Source: JAFGSZ01 sp964492185 (GTDB taxonomy: Bacteria > Bacteroidota > Bacteroidia > Bacteroidales > UBA10428). Taken from it: 15,166 nucleotides of DNA. The notes under the pieces were generated by a model. That model was not told the origin of the DNA and did no database searches. It saw only the letters and a list, made by a program, of their open reading frames with translations. Of this stretch, positions 6,703 through 15,166 are shown in pieces. The translations under genes and the position numbers were made by a program. The first letter of the stretch is position 1. Every line of letters begins with the position of its first letter. The stretch spans positions 1 through 15,166 of the forward strand of contig CAZBJH010000084.1 of the NCBI GenBank assembly GCA_964492185.1. Reading direction: 5' to 3'.

Positions 6703-9700
6703 ATGTGTATGTTGTATGATATTGCTAAAGGTAGGACACTCGCGGGAATTTTTATAATCACTTCTTTTCTGATATTTTCTTCTTTCATGGTTTCAGGTCA
6801 GTCTGTAAGGATAAATGAAATAATGGCCTCCAATGTTTCATCATTATATGATGAGGACGGTGATGTTCCTGACTGGATTGAACTTTATAATTATGGCGAT
6901 ACTATGATCAACCTTTCAGGTTTTGGATTATCGGATGATGATACATTATTGTTTAAATGGGTTTTTCCTGATTATAATATCGATTCCGGAGAATATGCAG
7001 TCATTTTTGCATCTGATAAAAACAGGTTGCCCTCGCGGAGAACATGGAAAACAATTATTGATATTAGTGATGAATGGAAGTATTATATTCCGGATTCCGA
7101 TATTGGTGATTCGTGGAAAACGATTGAATTTAAAGACGATTCCTGGAAAATTGGCAAAACAAGTATTGGTTATGGAGATGAGGATGATTCAACAGAGGTT
7201 GATCCGGGTACTATGGCAGTTTATTTACGCAAATATTTTATTGTTGAAGATACATCAAAGATCAAAGAAGCTTTTCTCCATATTGATTATGATGATGCTT
7301 TTGTGGCCTATATAAATGGTGCCGAAGTGGCCAGGGCTAATATCGGTGAGCCCGGTATGCCGGTGAATTTTGATGATCCTGCAAACACGTATACCGAACC
7401 TTTGATATGTTACGGAAGTCCCCCTGAAGCATTCAATATCAGTGATACAATCCATAGCTTGTTGCACCCGGGAGAAAATATTATCGCGATCGAGTTGCAT
7501 AATCACCAGCCCTCATCGTCTGATCTGACTATCATTCCCTTTCTTACAATGGGGTATGAATATGCTCCGGGTGACAGGGATACTCTTTCTGAATATATTA
7601 CCTTCACGGGAGGTAATCTGCATACCAACTTCAAGATCAGTAGCGAAGGTGAAGCTGTATATCTTACCGATACAACGGGAAATATCATAGATTCTGTTGG
7701 TGCGATAAAATTGCAGGCGGATATTTCTTACGGAAGAATACCCGGTGAGACAGATACCCTGGGGTTTTTTATGAATTCAACACCCGGTTTTCAGAATGAA
7801 GGAACCGTTTACAGCCTGGATTCAATTCCCAAACCTGTGTTTTCGGAGAAAGGCGGGTTACATCCTTTGACTTTCAACCTGACTTTATCTGCTTCCCCGG
7901 GAGATACAATATATTATACAACTGATGGCAGTGTTCCGGATAAAAATTCAAATATATATCAGTCATATCTCAGTATACAAGAAACTTCCGTTGTAAAAGC
8001 GAGGATAATCCGTTCAGGTTACCTGCCAGGGCCTGTTAGGGCGAATACTTATATTATTGGCCGGCAACATTCGATACCTGTAGTCAGCCTTTCAACAAAC
8101 CCTGAAAATTTGTGGGATGAGCAATCGGGTATTTATGTTAATTTCCTGGAAGACTGGGAAAAACCGGGACATATTGAGATGTTCGAAACCGACGGAAGCA
8201 AAGGGTTCGAACTTGATGCGGGTATTAAGATGTATGGGGGATGGACAAGAAATTTAGCCCAGAAATCATTTGCCATAATGTCGAGGAACCGTTATAGTTC
8301 TGAAAGGATAACTCACCGGATATTTAAGGAAAAACCTATTGATGAGTTCAAAACCATTATTTTACGCAATTCGGGAAATGACTGGAATAATACGATGTTT
8401 CGTGATGCAATGATGACACGCCTGACCAGTCCGCTTGGTTTTGACTATCAGGCATACCGGCCTGCTGTATTATATTTAAATGGTGAGTATTGGGGTATAC
8501 AAAACATCCGTGAGAAGATAAATGAGCATTTTATTTATGATAATCACGGTATTGATCCTGATAGTGTTGATATGCTGGAAAATAATGTGGATATCCCTAT
8601 TAATTTGGTTAACGGAGATCCTGATGAGTATTATGAGCTTCTTGATTTTCTTGAGGTAAATGATATCAGTATTGAAGAAAATTATAACCAGGTCAGACAA
8701 CAGATGGATGTTGATAATTATATAAAATATCAGTTGTCACAAATCTATTTTGACAATACCGACTGGCCTGGTAATAATGTAAAATTCTGGCAGAAAAGGG
8801 GGCCTTCGGGCAAATGGCGCTGGATATTGTATGATACTGATTTTAGTTTCAACAATTCAGGTAACAATACACTGGCATTTGCACTGGATCCAAACCAGAC
8901 AGCATGGCCAAATCCTGCCTGGTCAACTTTTCTTTTCCGCAGCCTGATTACGAATCCTGATTTTAAGCATGATTTTTCCATTCAGTTTTGCGATCATCTT
9001 AATACTACCTTCATGCCCGGGCCGGTAAAAGAGCTGATCGAGTCCATGAAGCAAACTATTGACGGTGAGATATCTGACCATCTGAACCGCTGGGGTGGGG
9101 GATCATATAGCAATTGGGTGAACAACGTGAATGGTATGAAATCATTCGCAGATTACCGCAGGAACAACGTGTTCAATCATATACGCGGCACTTTTGGCTA
9201 TAGTGATGACAACTCTATTGTGTTAGAGGTTTCTCCCAACCAGGGAGGAAAGATCAGGATTAATACGGTTTTCCCCGGATCATATCCATGGAGAGGCAGG
9301 TATTTTCCGGAGCTGTTGTTGGAACTCGTGGCAATACCCAATCCGGGATTCCGGTTTACCGGATGGTCGGGACATAATACAAGTCTGAATGATACTATTA
9401 ATTTACAACTGCTTGCTAATTACAGCTACATGGCTAATTTTGAACCTGACGGTACCGGACTGAATTCCATAGTGATCAATGAGATTAATTATAATTCTGC
9501 AGATGATCGCAATTCGGGGGATTGGATTGAGATATATAATGCCGGTGCGACAACCATGGATCTGGGAGGATGGATTATGAAGGATGATAATGACCTTCAT
9601 GCTTATGCTTTTCCTGCTTCCTTAACAATTGAACCGGATAATTACCTTTTACTTTCAAATGATATAACTAATTTCACTTCAGTTTATCCGGAAGCTATAG

Positions 9701-10248
9701 TGTCCGGTGTTTTTGATTTCGGATTTTCCGCGGCAGGTGAATATATCAGGTTATTTGACAATCAGGGACGGCTGGCTGATTCGGTATATTACCTCCCGAT
9801 CCATCCCTGGCCTGAAGCTGCAAACGGAACCGGGGCAACACTTGCTTTAAACGATCCTTATATCGATAATTCATTAGCAATTAACTGGCATGCTTTAGAT
9901 ATTCCTTCCCCGGGAGCAGAGAATCCGGAACCTGTATCAACCATTGAAGAGTTCAGCCTGAATACAGGGCATAATGGCATTAAGGTTTCAGCTTACCCGA
10001 ATCCGTTCACGAGCAAACTGACTTTTGATTTTATGTTGGAAGAATCCGGGCTGGTGCAGCTTGAACTTTACGATATCAGCGGAAAACTTGTATATGTTGT
10101 GTGTAACCGCCAGCTATTCAGTGGATATCACGAGATCGATGTTTCTATAGATGATCAGGGTGATAATAGTTTGCGTCCGGGTATTTATATCTATAAAATA
10201 AAAACCGGTAAGGGTATTACAGTCGGAAAAGTGATCAAAACACGATAG
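6703..10248 (+). CDS. Secreted multidomain CotH-kinase protein with lamin-tail domains and T9SS sorting domain
   Basis: This 1181-residue extracellular protein has a signal peptide at about 1-33, with cleavage near VSGQ. A lamin-tail domain starts at 34 (VRINEIMASN..DWIELYN) and appears split: its second half (TNFKISSEGEAVYLTD to TPGFQN, 308-365) follows an inserted beta-sandwich-like region (about 112-288, FLHIDYDDAFVAYINGAEVA). Next come a chitobiase C-terminal-type domain (376-452, TIYYTTDGSVP) and the CotH domain (about 455-825) with LRNSGNDWNNTMFRD, YLNGEYWGIQNIREK and the acidic YDTDFSFN (710-717). An InlB B-type repeat (837-914, FTGWSG), a second lamin-tail domain (921-1070) and a T9SS type A domain (1096-1181, YPNPF..YDISGK..LRPGIYIYKI) complete it. 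CotH proteins are secreted kinase-like enzymes; the target here is unknown. ATG at 6709 is an alternative start. Confidence 0.9.
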   Translation: MCMLYDIAKGRTLAGIFIITSFLIFSSFMVSGQSVRINEIMASNVSSLYDEDGDVPDWIELYNYGDTMINLSGFGLSDDDTLLFKWVFPDYNIDSGEYAVIFASDKNRLPSRRTWKTIIDISDEWKYYIPDSDIGDSWKTIEFKDDSWKIGKTSIGYGDEDDSTEVDPGTMAVYLRKYFIVEDTSKIKEAFLHIDYDDAFVAYINGAEVARANIGEPGMPVNFDDPANTYTEPLICYGSPPEAFNISDTIHSLLHPGENIIAIELHNHQPSSSDLTIIPFLTMGYEYAPGDRDTLSEYITFTGGNLHTNFKISSEGEAVYLTDTTGNIIDSVGAIKLQADISYGRIPGETDTLGFFMNSTPGFQNEGTVYSLDSIPKPVFSEKGGLHPLTFNLTLSASPGDTIYYTTDGSVPDKNSNIYQSYLSIQETSVVKARIIRSGYLPGPVRANTYIIGRQHSIPVVSLSTNPENLWDEQSGIYVNFLEDWEKPGHIEMFETDGSKGFELDAGIKMYGGWTRNLAQKSFAIMSRNRYSSERITHRIFKEKPIDEFKTIILRNSGNDWNNTMFRDAMMTRLTSPLGFDYQAYRPAVLYLNGEYWGIQNIREKINEHFIYDNHGIDPDSVDMLENNVDIPINLVNGDPDEYYELLDFLEVNDISIEENYNQVRQQMDVDNYIKYQLSQIYFDNTDWPGNNVKFWQKRGPSGKWRWILYDTDFSFNNSGNNTLAFALDPNQTAWPNPAWSTFLFRSLITNPDFKHDFSIQFCDHLNTTFMPGPVKELIESMKQTIDGEISDHLNRWGGGSYSNWVNNVNGMKSFADYRRNNVFNHIRGTFGYSDDNSIVLEVSPNQGGKIRINTVFPGSYPWRGRYFPELLLELVAIPNPGFRFTGWSGHNTSLNDTINLQLLANYSYMANFEPDGTGLNSIVINEINYNSADDRNSGDWIEIYNAGATTMDLGGWIMKDDNDLHAYAFPASLTIEPDNYLLLSNDITNFTSVYPEAIVSGVFDFGFSAAGEYIRLFDNQGRLADSVYYLPIHPWPEAANGTGATLALNDPYIDNSLAINWHALDIPSPGAENPEPVSTIEEFSLNTGHNGIKVSAYPNPFTSKLTFDFMLEESGLVQLELYDISGKLVYVVCNRQLFSGYHEIDVSIDDQGDNSLRPGIYIYKIKTGKGITVGKVIKTR

Positions 10249-10330
10249 AAGTTATTAGCCGGCAATATAGAAAAGATTAGATCGTATGTTTGGGCGACGT
10301 ATGTTCCGGATATAAGACCTGGGGCCTGAT

Positions 10331-10356
10331 TTTAAAGCTGACAAAGATTTATCAGC
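10331..10356 (-). terminator. Possible terminator of the LytTR gene
   Basis: On the minus strand GCTGATA (10356-10350) pairs with TGTCAGC (10343-10337), 7 bp with one T-G pair and a 6-base loop, and is followed by TTTAAAA. The stem includes the stop codon of the LytTR gene. The U-tract is only three bases, so the call is moderate. The convergent CotH gene ends at 10248, about 90 bases away. Confidence 0.4.
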
Positions 10357-11206
10357 CGGCGGAATTGCCGGAAAATGCTTCTAATACATTGTTTACATAG
10401 GTTTTTGATACAGGCAGGTCAAAGGGTTTGTCAAGGTCCAGTTCAAGGTGGAGACCATCTTTTTCTTTTCTTAATATCCTGACCTTATCTATGTTTACCA
10501 TAAATGAGCGGTGACAACGAATGATATTATAATCAGATAGATTTTTTTCCATATTTTTCATACTTGTTCGCACCAAAAATCTTGATAACCCGCCTTTGTT
10601 CAAATAATAAACAGTAATATAATTGTCGGCAGATTCAATATAAAGCAGGTTTTCCGAAAAAACAGAAAACCGTAGTGTACCTTTTTCATCATGAAAATTG
10701 ATCATTCTTTTTGGCATTCCTTTGGGGGAATCGGTCTTTGATAGTTCTTCCAGCTTTTTTGATTTTTCCTGCCATGCAAAATATAACCATGAAAAGGTAT
10801 AAGGTAATAACAATACCAAGGCAGTGTTTTTCAAAGTGATTCTTAATATGGATTCCATATTCCTGGGATCTTGCACAACATATTTATCCAAAACACTGTA
10901 TACTATAGTCATGCATATAATTTCCCCCATGATCCATAAAGCATACTGCAGATAAGTGACATTATTCTTACGTGAATACCGGTAGAGTAATATCCGGCTG
11001 ATGACAACAACCAGTACACCGGTGAGGATAACCAGGCTTGAATAAAAAAAGAGTTGAAGATCTGTTACGTTAAACTGGGTCTCAATACTAAACGGGGCAT
11101 AAAAATTTATAAATGCCAGGGCAAACAAAGCTGTAAAAAGAACCATCCTGACAATATTCTTCTTTTCGATAAGGAAGTCAGGTATTTTATTTTCCCAAAT
11201 GAACAT
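10352..11206 (-). CDS. Membrane-anchored LytTR-family transcription regulator
   Basis: This 284-residue protein has an N-terminal membrane part with four hydrophobic helices (about 20-38, 52-75, 85-107 and 122-146) and a C-terminal LytTR DNA-binding domain (about 178-278). The LytTR hallmarks are the strand ENLLYIESADNYITVYY (185-201), LVRTSMKNMEKNL (211-223) and RCHRSFMVNIDKV (230-242). LytTR domains bind pairs of short direct repeats in promoters. There is no receiver domain. Control therefore presumably comes through the membrane part, not phosphorylation by a partner kinase, and no LytS-type kinase gene is present. It is transcribed divergently from the alpha/beta-hydrolase gene 11449-12627 across a 242-bp gap and has a good promoter of its own. 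Regulation of that neighbour is a plausible guess only. Confidence 0.85.
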   Translation of the reverse strand: MFIWENKIPDFLIEKKNIVRMVLFTALFALAFINFYAPFSIETQFNVTDLQLFFYSSLVILTGVLVVVISRILLYRYSRKNNVTYLQYALWIMGEIICMTIVYSVLDKYVVQDPRNMESILRITLKNTALVLLLPYTFSWLYFAWQEKSKKLEELSKTDSPKGMPKRMINFHDEKGTLRFSVFSENLLYIESADNYITVYYLNKGGLSRFLVRTSMKNMEKNLSDYNIIRCHRSFMVNIDKVRILRKEKDGLHLELDLDKPFDLPVSKTYVNNVLEAFSGNSAG

Positions 11207-11224
11207 AAGAAATTATAAATAAAA

Positions 11225-11253
11225 CAAAAATAAAAATTAGCCGGTAAACACAA
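11225..11253 (-). promoter_or_regulatory. Promoter of the LytTR gene
   Basis: On the minus strand TTG (11253-11251) is followed after 18 bases by TATTTTTG (11232-11225), an exact TAnnTTTG. Eighteen bases separate the box from the ATG at 11206. Spacing and sequence fit the Bacteroidota primary-sigma promoter consensus. Confidence 0.55.
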
Positions 11254-11399
11254 TAACAATATCTCCTTTTTCCTCTCACTGGTTACTTTGATTTTTCATC
11301 CCACATGCAGGCTTTTCCTTTAAATTTCACCCCGTAAATGGTCATTTTGCCACCCGACTGAATATTTTATACCTCATTCATGATGTAGGAAACAATAAT

Positions 11400-11431
11400 T
11401 TGGTAAACAGCTGATATTGCCTCTAATTTTG
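11400..11431 (+). promoter_or_regulatory. Promoter of the DUF6051-like hydrolase gene
   Basis: TTG (11400-11402) is followed after 21 bases by TAATTTTG (11424-11431), an exact TAnnTTTG. The box covers the possible GTG start at 11431. Transcription would thus begin downstream of that GTG, which leaves the ATG at 11449 as the start with a very short leader. Confidence 0.55.
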
Positions 11432-11448
11432 TGCAAAAATCAAATAAC

Positions 11449-12627
11449 ATGGGCTATACAGCAAATCACCATATACTGAAAAAATATTTTAACCTGAACA
11501 AAGACCGGATTGAAGTGCCCGGGATGGATCTGAAGATTAATAATTATAATTTTTTTGCAACAGATCATGTGTTTTATCAGGAAAACCGGGTTTTTCAGGA
11601 AACGGAACAGACATCCCTGACATACACTTCTGACCGTGATATTATTGAAAACCAGCAATTCAATTATCCCGTGTTCCGAAACACGAAAACCAATGCTTCG
11701 GATGAAGTAATCATTTTGTTGCATGGCCTGAATGAACGAACTTGGGATAAATATCTTTGTTGGGCATATTTTCTGACGGTAGAGACAGGTATCCCGGTAT
11801 TGTTTTTCCCGATAGCTTTTCATATGAACCGTTCGCCGGCAATATGGCATAATCCAAGGATAATGAACAAGCTGACCGAAGACAGGAAAACCCGCTATCA
11901 GCATCTGGCAATGGCAAGCTGTGCAAATGCTGCATTAAGCGAACGATTGGGAAATATTCCCGAACGTTTTATGTATTCCGGTTTTCAAAGTGCCAGTGAC
12001 CTGGTTAAGCTGATGAAACAAATAAAAACAGGTAATCATCCGGGATTATTGCCGGATACAAAAATTCACCTTTTTGGTTATTCCATAGGTGCTTTTTTAT
12101 CACAGATCCTGTTTATTGCCAATCCTGATCATATGCTGAAAGATGCTAAGATGATGTTATTTTGCGGTGGCTCGGTTTTTAACAGTATGAATGGGATTTC
12201 CAGGTTGATTATGGATAGTGAAGCATTTCAGCGTATCAGGTCCATGTATTCCCATCCCGAGAACTGGTCAAAAACACCCCGTTATTTTATTAATATTTTA
12301 CAAGACGGTGCGATCGGAAAAGCATTCAGATCCATGCTTTCCTATGAGGGACTGAGAATAATGAGAGAGAGGATTTTCAGACGGTTTAGCTGTCAGATAA
12401 ATGCGATCGCTCTATTAAAAGATCATATCATACCTGCCCGGGATATACAACAAACACTCAGGGGTGATCGTAATTCCATTCCCGTAAATGTTGAACAACG
12501 GGATTTTCCATTTCCCTATAAACACGAAACTCCATTTCCCATTCACAGCAATCCTGCGATTAGTGAACAGGTGGATAAGCATTTTGATGAGACATTTTAT
12601 TCCATCGCAGCCTTTTTTAGTGAATAA
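11449..12627 (+). CDS. Alpha/beta-hydrolase-fold protein, DUF6051-like
   Basis: This 392-residue protein has no signal peptide and no membrane helix, so it is probably cytosolic. The fold is recognisable: a beta strand ending in the oxyanion motif IILLHGLNER (88-97), the nucleophile elbow GYSIG (210-214, Ser212) after KIHLFG, and a late LLKDHIIP block (322-329) that supplies a likely acid, Asp325. The catalytic His is probably His359 or His366 in KHETPFPIH. A large insertion with an IAFHMNRSPAIWHNP block (122-136) separates the first strand from the elbow. I recall similar Bacteroidota proteins under the label DUF6051, but no substrate is known to me. A GTG at 11431 would add six residues; I reject it because an exact -7 promoter box covers it. 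The gene is divergent from the LytTR regulator and stands alone, with about 560 bp of non-coding sequence after it. Confidence 0.7.
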   Translation: MGYTANHHILKKYFNLNKDRIEVPGMDLKINNYNFFATDHVFYQENRVFQETEQTSLTYTSDRDIIENQQFNYPVFRNTKTNASDEVIILLHGLNERTWDKYLCWAYFLTVETGIPVLFFPIAFHMNRSPAIWHNPRIMNKLTEDRKTRYQHLAMASCANAALSERLGNIPERFMYSGFQSASDLVKLMKQIKTGNHPGLLPDTKIHLFGYSIGAFLSQILFIANPDHMLKDAKMMLFCGGSVFNSMNGISRLIMDSEAFQRIRSMYSHPENWSKTPRYFINILQDGAIGKAFRSMLSYEGLRIMRERIFRRFSCQINAIALLKDHIIPARDIQQTLRGDRNSIPVNVEQRDFPFPYKHETPFPIHSNPAISEQVDKHFDETFYSIAAFFSE

Positions 12628-13186
12628 TAAGGTTGCACGATAGATAAATTCTTCGGAAGATAATCCTGTTTTTATTATATTTTTCTTTTTCAGCAGGCCC
12701 TATTATAACATTTTAAATCGGCATAGCTGGTAATGCAGGCTAACGTTTGCAAATTATGGTTCCAGATAGAATGGAAAACATGGATCAGTACCGCGGATAG
12801 GGTACTGATATTGAAAGGGTACCGGCTTATCTGCCAAAAACAGATTTTTCCGGGATTAAGACAGGCAAATTTTTCACTGATAAATGGAGCGTAGTTTTGT
12901 CGCTTGACCCCGGAAAACTTAATGCACAAAACGAAACCTATTTGTTCCCGGAAGCGTATTCGTAGAAAACTATAAGTTTTTGTGTACGCGAATTAGAGGA
13001 AGTATTGCCAATCCGTATTATCCTGCCAAAACCATCCTGCACTTGCATTGTATTTTATTTAATTGTTTTTTTCAATTTCTTTTTTATTAATGGATTATAC
13101 ATGAACATATGGATAATTCAGCCATTATTCAGAAATATATTATGTTGTTCGGAAAACATTTTTTATTCACCAATAAATCAAATAAT
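12628..13186. other. Gap without a clear gene
   Basis: I see no supported gene. A plus-strand frame from 12756 runs MVPDRMENMDQYRG, then TAG, then 54 open codons (12801-12962) with a rather protein-like composition, then TAG again. It could be a decayed gene but I cannot name a family. A perfect 9-bp hairpin (12784-12809) lies across the first of these stops. The last 130 bases before 13187 are AT-rich and form the leader of the next gene, without an exact TAnnTTTG box. Confidence 0.5.
12784..12809. repeat. Perfect 9-bp inverted repeat
   Basis: ATCAGTACC (12784-12792) and GGTACTGAT (12801-12809) are exact reverse complements with an 8-base loop. No T-run follows on either side, so it is not a normal intrinsic terminator. 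Confidence 0.6.
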
Positions 13187-15166
13187 ATGATGAGAAGATT
13201 TTTATTTTTGATAACAGGGATTATATTGTCCCTGGTAATTAGCCAGGCACAGGATCCTGAGATCACTCCCGGATCGGATGCACTGGAGTTTGATATTGCA
13301 GCAGGTGATACCTCGGTCAAATATCTGGTGATCCAAAATACCGGTAACAGGGACCTGGAATGGTTTGCCGGCAATTTTTGGTGTTTTGTTGAATTTGAAA
13401 AAGAAGATTCGGCCGATTACACCCTGGCCGAAAACCAGGACAGCATTTCGGAAAATGTGCGCATTACAAGGGGCGACAGTGAAGGCATTTTTAACATTGC
13501 CGTGGAAAGCAGCTTCAATGGAGATTCTCCCCTGGGTACACTATGGGCAATGGGTGCTACGGATGAAGTCTCCCCGGCGGATTATACCACCTGGGGCCAG
13601 GCCGTGGGATGGAATCCCCCTGCCATGGTTGGGCAGATGATGTCTCTCCATATTCCGGAAGAAGGGTCCTACTATGATATTCTCTTCACCCATTGGAGCA
13701 TTGGCGGAGCAGGTGGAGCAGGAGGCTTTTCATATTTCCGTATGGAACCGATATTCTGGATTGAAGTGAGAAATGGTTCAGGAGTGACAGAACCCCTGGA
13801 CAGCGACTCCATGATCGTGATGGTCGATCCCACCGGAATGGTGGCAGGAACCTATACCGGGCAGGTTTTGATTCAATCCAATGATCCGGATATGCCCGAG
13901 CTCGCGATTCCGGTGACCATGATCCTTGACGGGATCCCTGATATCGATGTGGAAACCGACAGCATAGGTTTCGATACGGCTTATGTCGGGGGGACTTACA
14001 CCCGGGAGATCGAGATCAGCAACCCGGGGACCGATGTACTGGAACTATCGCTTTCTTCGGATGAGACTGCTTTTGAAGTACCGTCATCTCTTACCATACC
14101 GGCACAGGAATCCCGCATGCTGGAAATCGGGTTTCATCCTTCTGCTGTCCAGGCCTATGAAGGGGTGATTACCCTGACAGCTGCCCGGCCCGATACTACA
14201 GTCGAGATCAAAGTGACCGGCGAAGGTGTTGTTAGCTCACAGATGGAAGTCGCACCTGTCAGTTTTGTTTTTGATACTGTTCCCGGTTATTTTCTGACCG
14301 ATTCATTCCTGGTGAAAAATACCGGACAAAATACATTGATATTCAGTATAGAAGGGTATCCGGAAACATTTGAAAAAGCAGATTATGCCGACTGGACCCT
14401 GCCGGAAAACCAGGACCGCCTGTCAGAAAACGTCTGGTTTACCCGTGCCGATGAAAAGGGTTTGTTCAATATCCGTCAGGAGGAGAATTTTATACAGGGC
14501 ATTTCCCCTGTTGGAACAGAATGGGCGGAAGGTGAATATTACTTTGCTGAGCCCGGAGATTATGGCAGTTACGATGACGTTATCAGAACACCCAGGTGGA
14601 ATATCGGTGATGTATTTGCATTGCATCTGATAGAAGATGACGAATATTACAATGTAGTTTTCACCAGCTGGACCAGTGGAGGAAACGGAGGCGGATTCTC
14701 CTATGTCCGGACAAAGCTGCCTTCATTCCTGAATGTATCCCTTCCCGGCGATACTCTGGCTCCCGGTGATTCGGCATATGTTTCGTTTACGGCTGACGCC
14801 AGGGATGCTACTGCCGGTGAATGGCCGCTTGCATTTGATGTGCTCGGCAATGATCCGTCCAATCCCTCCGTCACAATAGACATCACCGCTATTATTACCG
14901 GTGAAGCGCAAATATTGGCTCCCGGGTCCATGGGCTTCGGGGATGTTTTTATCGGGGATACGGCGACCGGCTATCTGAACTTTAATAACACTGGTACCGA
15001 CACGCTGCGGATCAACGATATTGTTTCCACAAGTAGTGAATTGTATTGGACCGATGTGACCTCCATCGTTATCCCGCCGGATGATGAAGAGGAAATTATG
15101 GTATACTTCACCCCTGATGCTGAGGGTGTTATCCGGGATACCCTTCATATTTTCAGCAATGATGCT
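13187..15166 (+). CDS. Secreted Ig-like repeat protein with duplicated PENQD-type modules, cut by the window edge
   Basis: An open frame of 660 codons starts at ATG 13187 and runs without a stop to the end of the window. A signal peptide (MMRRFLFLITGIILSLVISQ, cut near AQ-DP) shows export. Two copies of a module of about 110 residues (73-185 and 398-508) share ENQD..SENV..TR, GIFNI or GLFNI, SP.GT.WA, a late YYDILFT or YYNVVFT and SGG..GGFSY. Around them lie choice-of-anchor-D/ASH-like Ig folds: 252-345 (IGFDTAYVGGTYTREIEISN) and 574-660 (MGFGDVFIGDTATGYLNFNNTGTD), with related strands at 30-60 and 352-390. In Bacteroidota such proteins usually end in a T9SS sorting domain, which would lie beyond the edge. 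The module's function is unknown to me. The gene is visibly richer in G and C than its neighbours. The second in-frame ATG (13190) is an equal start candidate. Confidence 0.8.
   Translation, partial: MMRRFLFLITGIILSLVISQAQDPEITPGSDALEFDIAAGDTSVKYLVIQNTGNRDLEWFAGNFWCFVEFEKEDSADYTLAENQDSISENVRITRGDSEGIFNIAVESSFNGDSPLGTLWAMGATDEVSPADYTTWGQAVGWNPPAMVGQMMSLHIPEEGSYYDILFTHWSIGGAGGAGGFSYFRMEPIFWIEVRNGSGVTEPLDSDSMIVMVDPTGMVAGTYTGQVLIQSNDPDMPELAIPVTMILDGIPDIDVETDSIGFDTAYVGGTYTREIEISNPGTDVLELSLSSDETAFEVPSSLTIPAQESRMLEIGFHPSAVQAYEGVITLTAARPDTTVEIKVTGEGVVSSQMEVAPVSFVFDTVPGYFLTDSFLVKNTGQNTLIFSIEGYPETFEKADYADWTLPENQDRLSENVWFTRADEKGLFNIRQEENFIQGISPVGTEWAEGEYYFAEPGDYGSYDDVIRTPRWNIGDVFALHLIEDDEYYNVVFTSWTSGGNGGGFSYVRTKLPSFLNVSLPGDTLAPGDSAYVSFTADARDATAGEWPLAFDVLGNDPSNPSVTIDITAIITGEAQILAPGSMGFGDVFIGDTATGYLNFNNTGTDTLRINDIVSTSSELYWTDVTSIVIPPDDEEEIMVYFTPDAEGVIRDTLHIFSNDA

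Noticed and set aside
11431..11448. GTG start for the DUF6051-like hydrolase
   Set aside because: It overlaps an exact TAATTTTG -7 box, so the message should start after it.
12690..12929. 79-codon minus-strand frame
   Set aside because: No motif, no promoter box, and the opposite strand looks more protein-like.
12966..12980. AAAACT-ATA-AGTTTT hairpin as a terminator
   Set aside because: The stem is short and almost all A-T, and no gene ends nearby.
13005..13190. 61-codon plus-strand frame before the last gene
   Set aside because: Low-complexity Phe/Ile-rich translation of an AT-rich leader; it overlaps the start of the real gene in another frame.

Overview
The window looks like chromosomal DNA of a Bacteroidota bacterium, probably an environmental member of the Bacteroidales/Marinilabiliales side. 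The 1181-residue protein ends in a type IX secretion system (T9SS) type A sorting domain. Several genes lack a Shine-Dalgarno sequence but carry TTG-N17-23-TAnnTTTG promoter boxes, as is usual in this phylum. Two proteins have surface-lipoprotein signal peptides, and one is a membrane-anchored LytTR protein of a kind common in the phylum. The genus cannot be read from the sequence.

Layout. Positions 1-510 are a long AT-rich non-coding stretch with a 43-bp direct repeat present twice. A small J-domain membrane protein (511-1083, +) follows. Next comes a tight two-gene unit: an LsrG-like ABM-fold protein (1144-1452, +) that overlaps by 7 nt an iron-containing alcohol dehydrogenase (1446-2621, +). 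Two minus-strand lipoprotein genes come next: a DUF4861 protein (2791-4074) and a serine alpha/beta hydrolase (4269-5606). Positions 5651-6702 hold no intact gene. They contain a cluster of inverted repeats (5761-5963) and the wreck of an RNA 2'-O-methyltransferase gene (6204-6515, -). A very large secreted CotH-kinase protein (6703-10248, +) follows. A LytTR regulator (10352-11206, -) then faces away from a cytoplasmic alpha/beta hydrolase (11449-12627, +). The gap 12628-13186 has no clear gene. The last gene (13187 to the edge, +) is the first 660 codons of a secreted Ig-like repeat protein.

How the genes fit together. The only strong functional unit is the ABM/dehydrogenase pair, which plausibly processes a small carbonyl compound, perhaps an AI-2-like metabolite. 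The two lipoproteins may act together on carbohydrate at the cell surface. The CotH protein and the right-edge protein are large surface or extracellular proteins. The rest of the window is a mosaic of single-gene units, with decayed DNA and repeats between them. I did not find a complete new multi-gene system. The most useful leads are the pseudogene with an internal deletion, the duplicated PENQD-type module in the GC-rich right-edge gene, the repeat clusters, and the unusual metal-site residues of the dehydrogenase.
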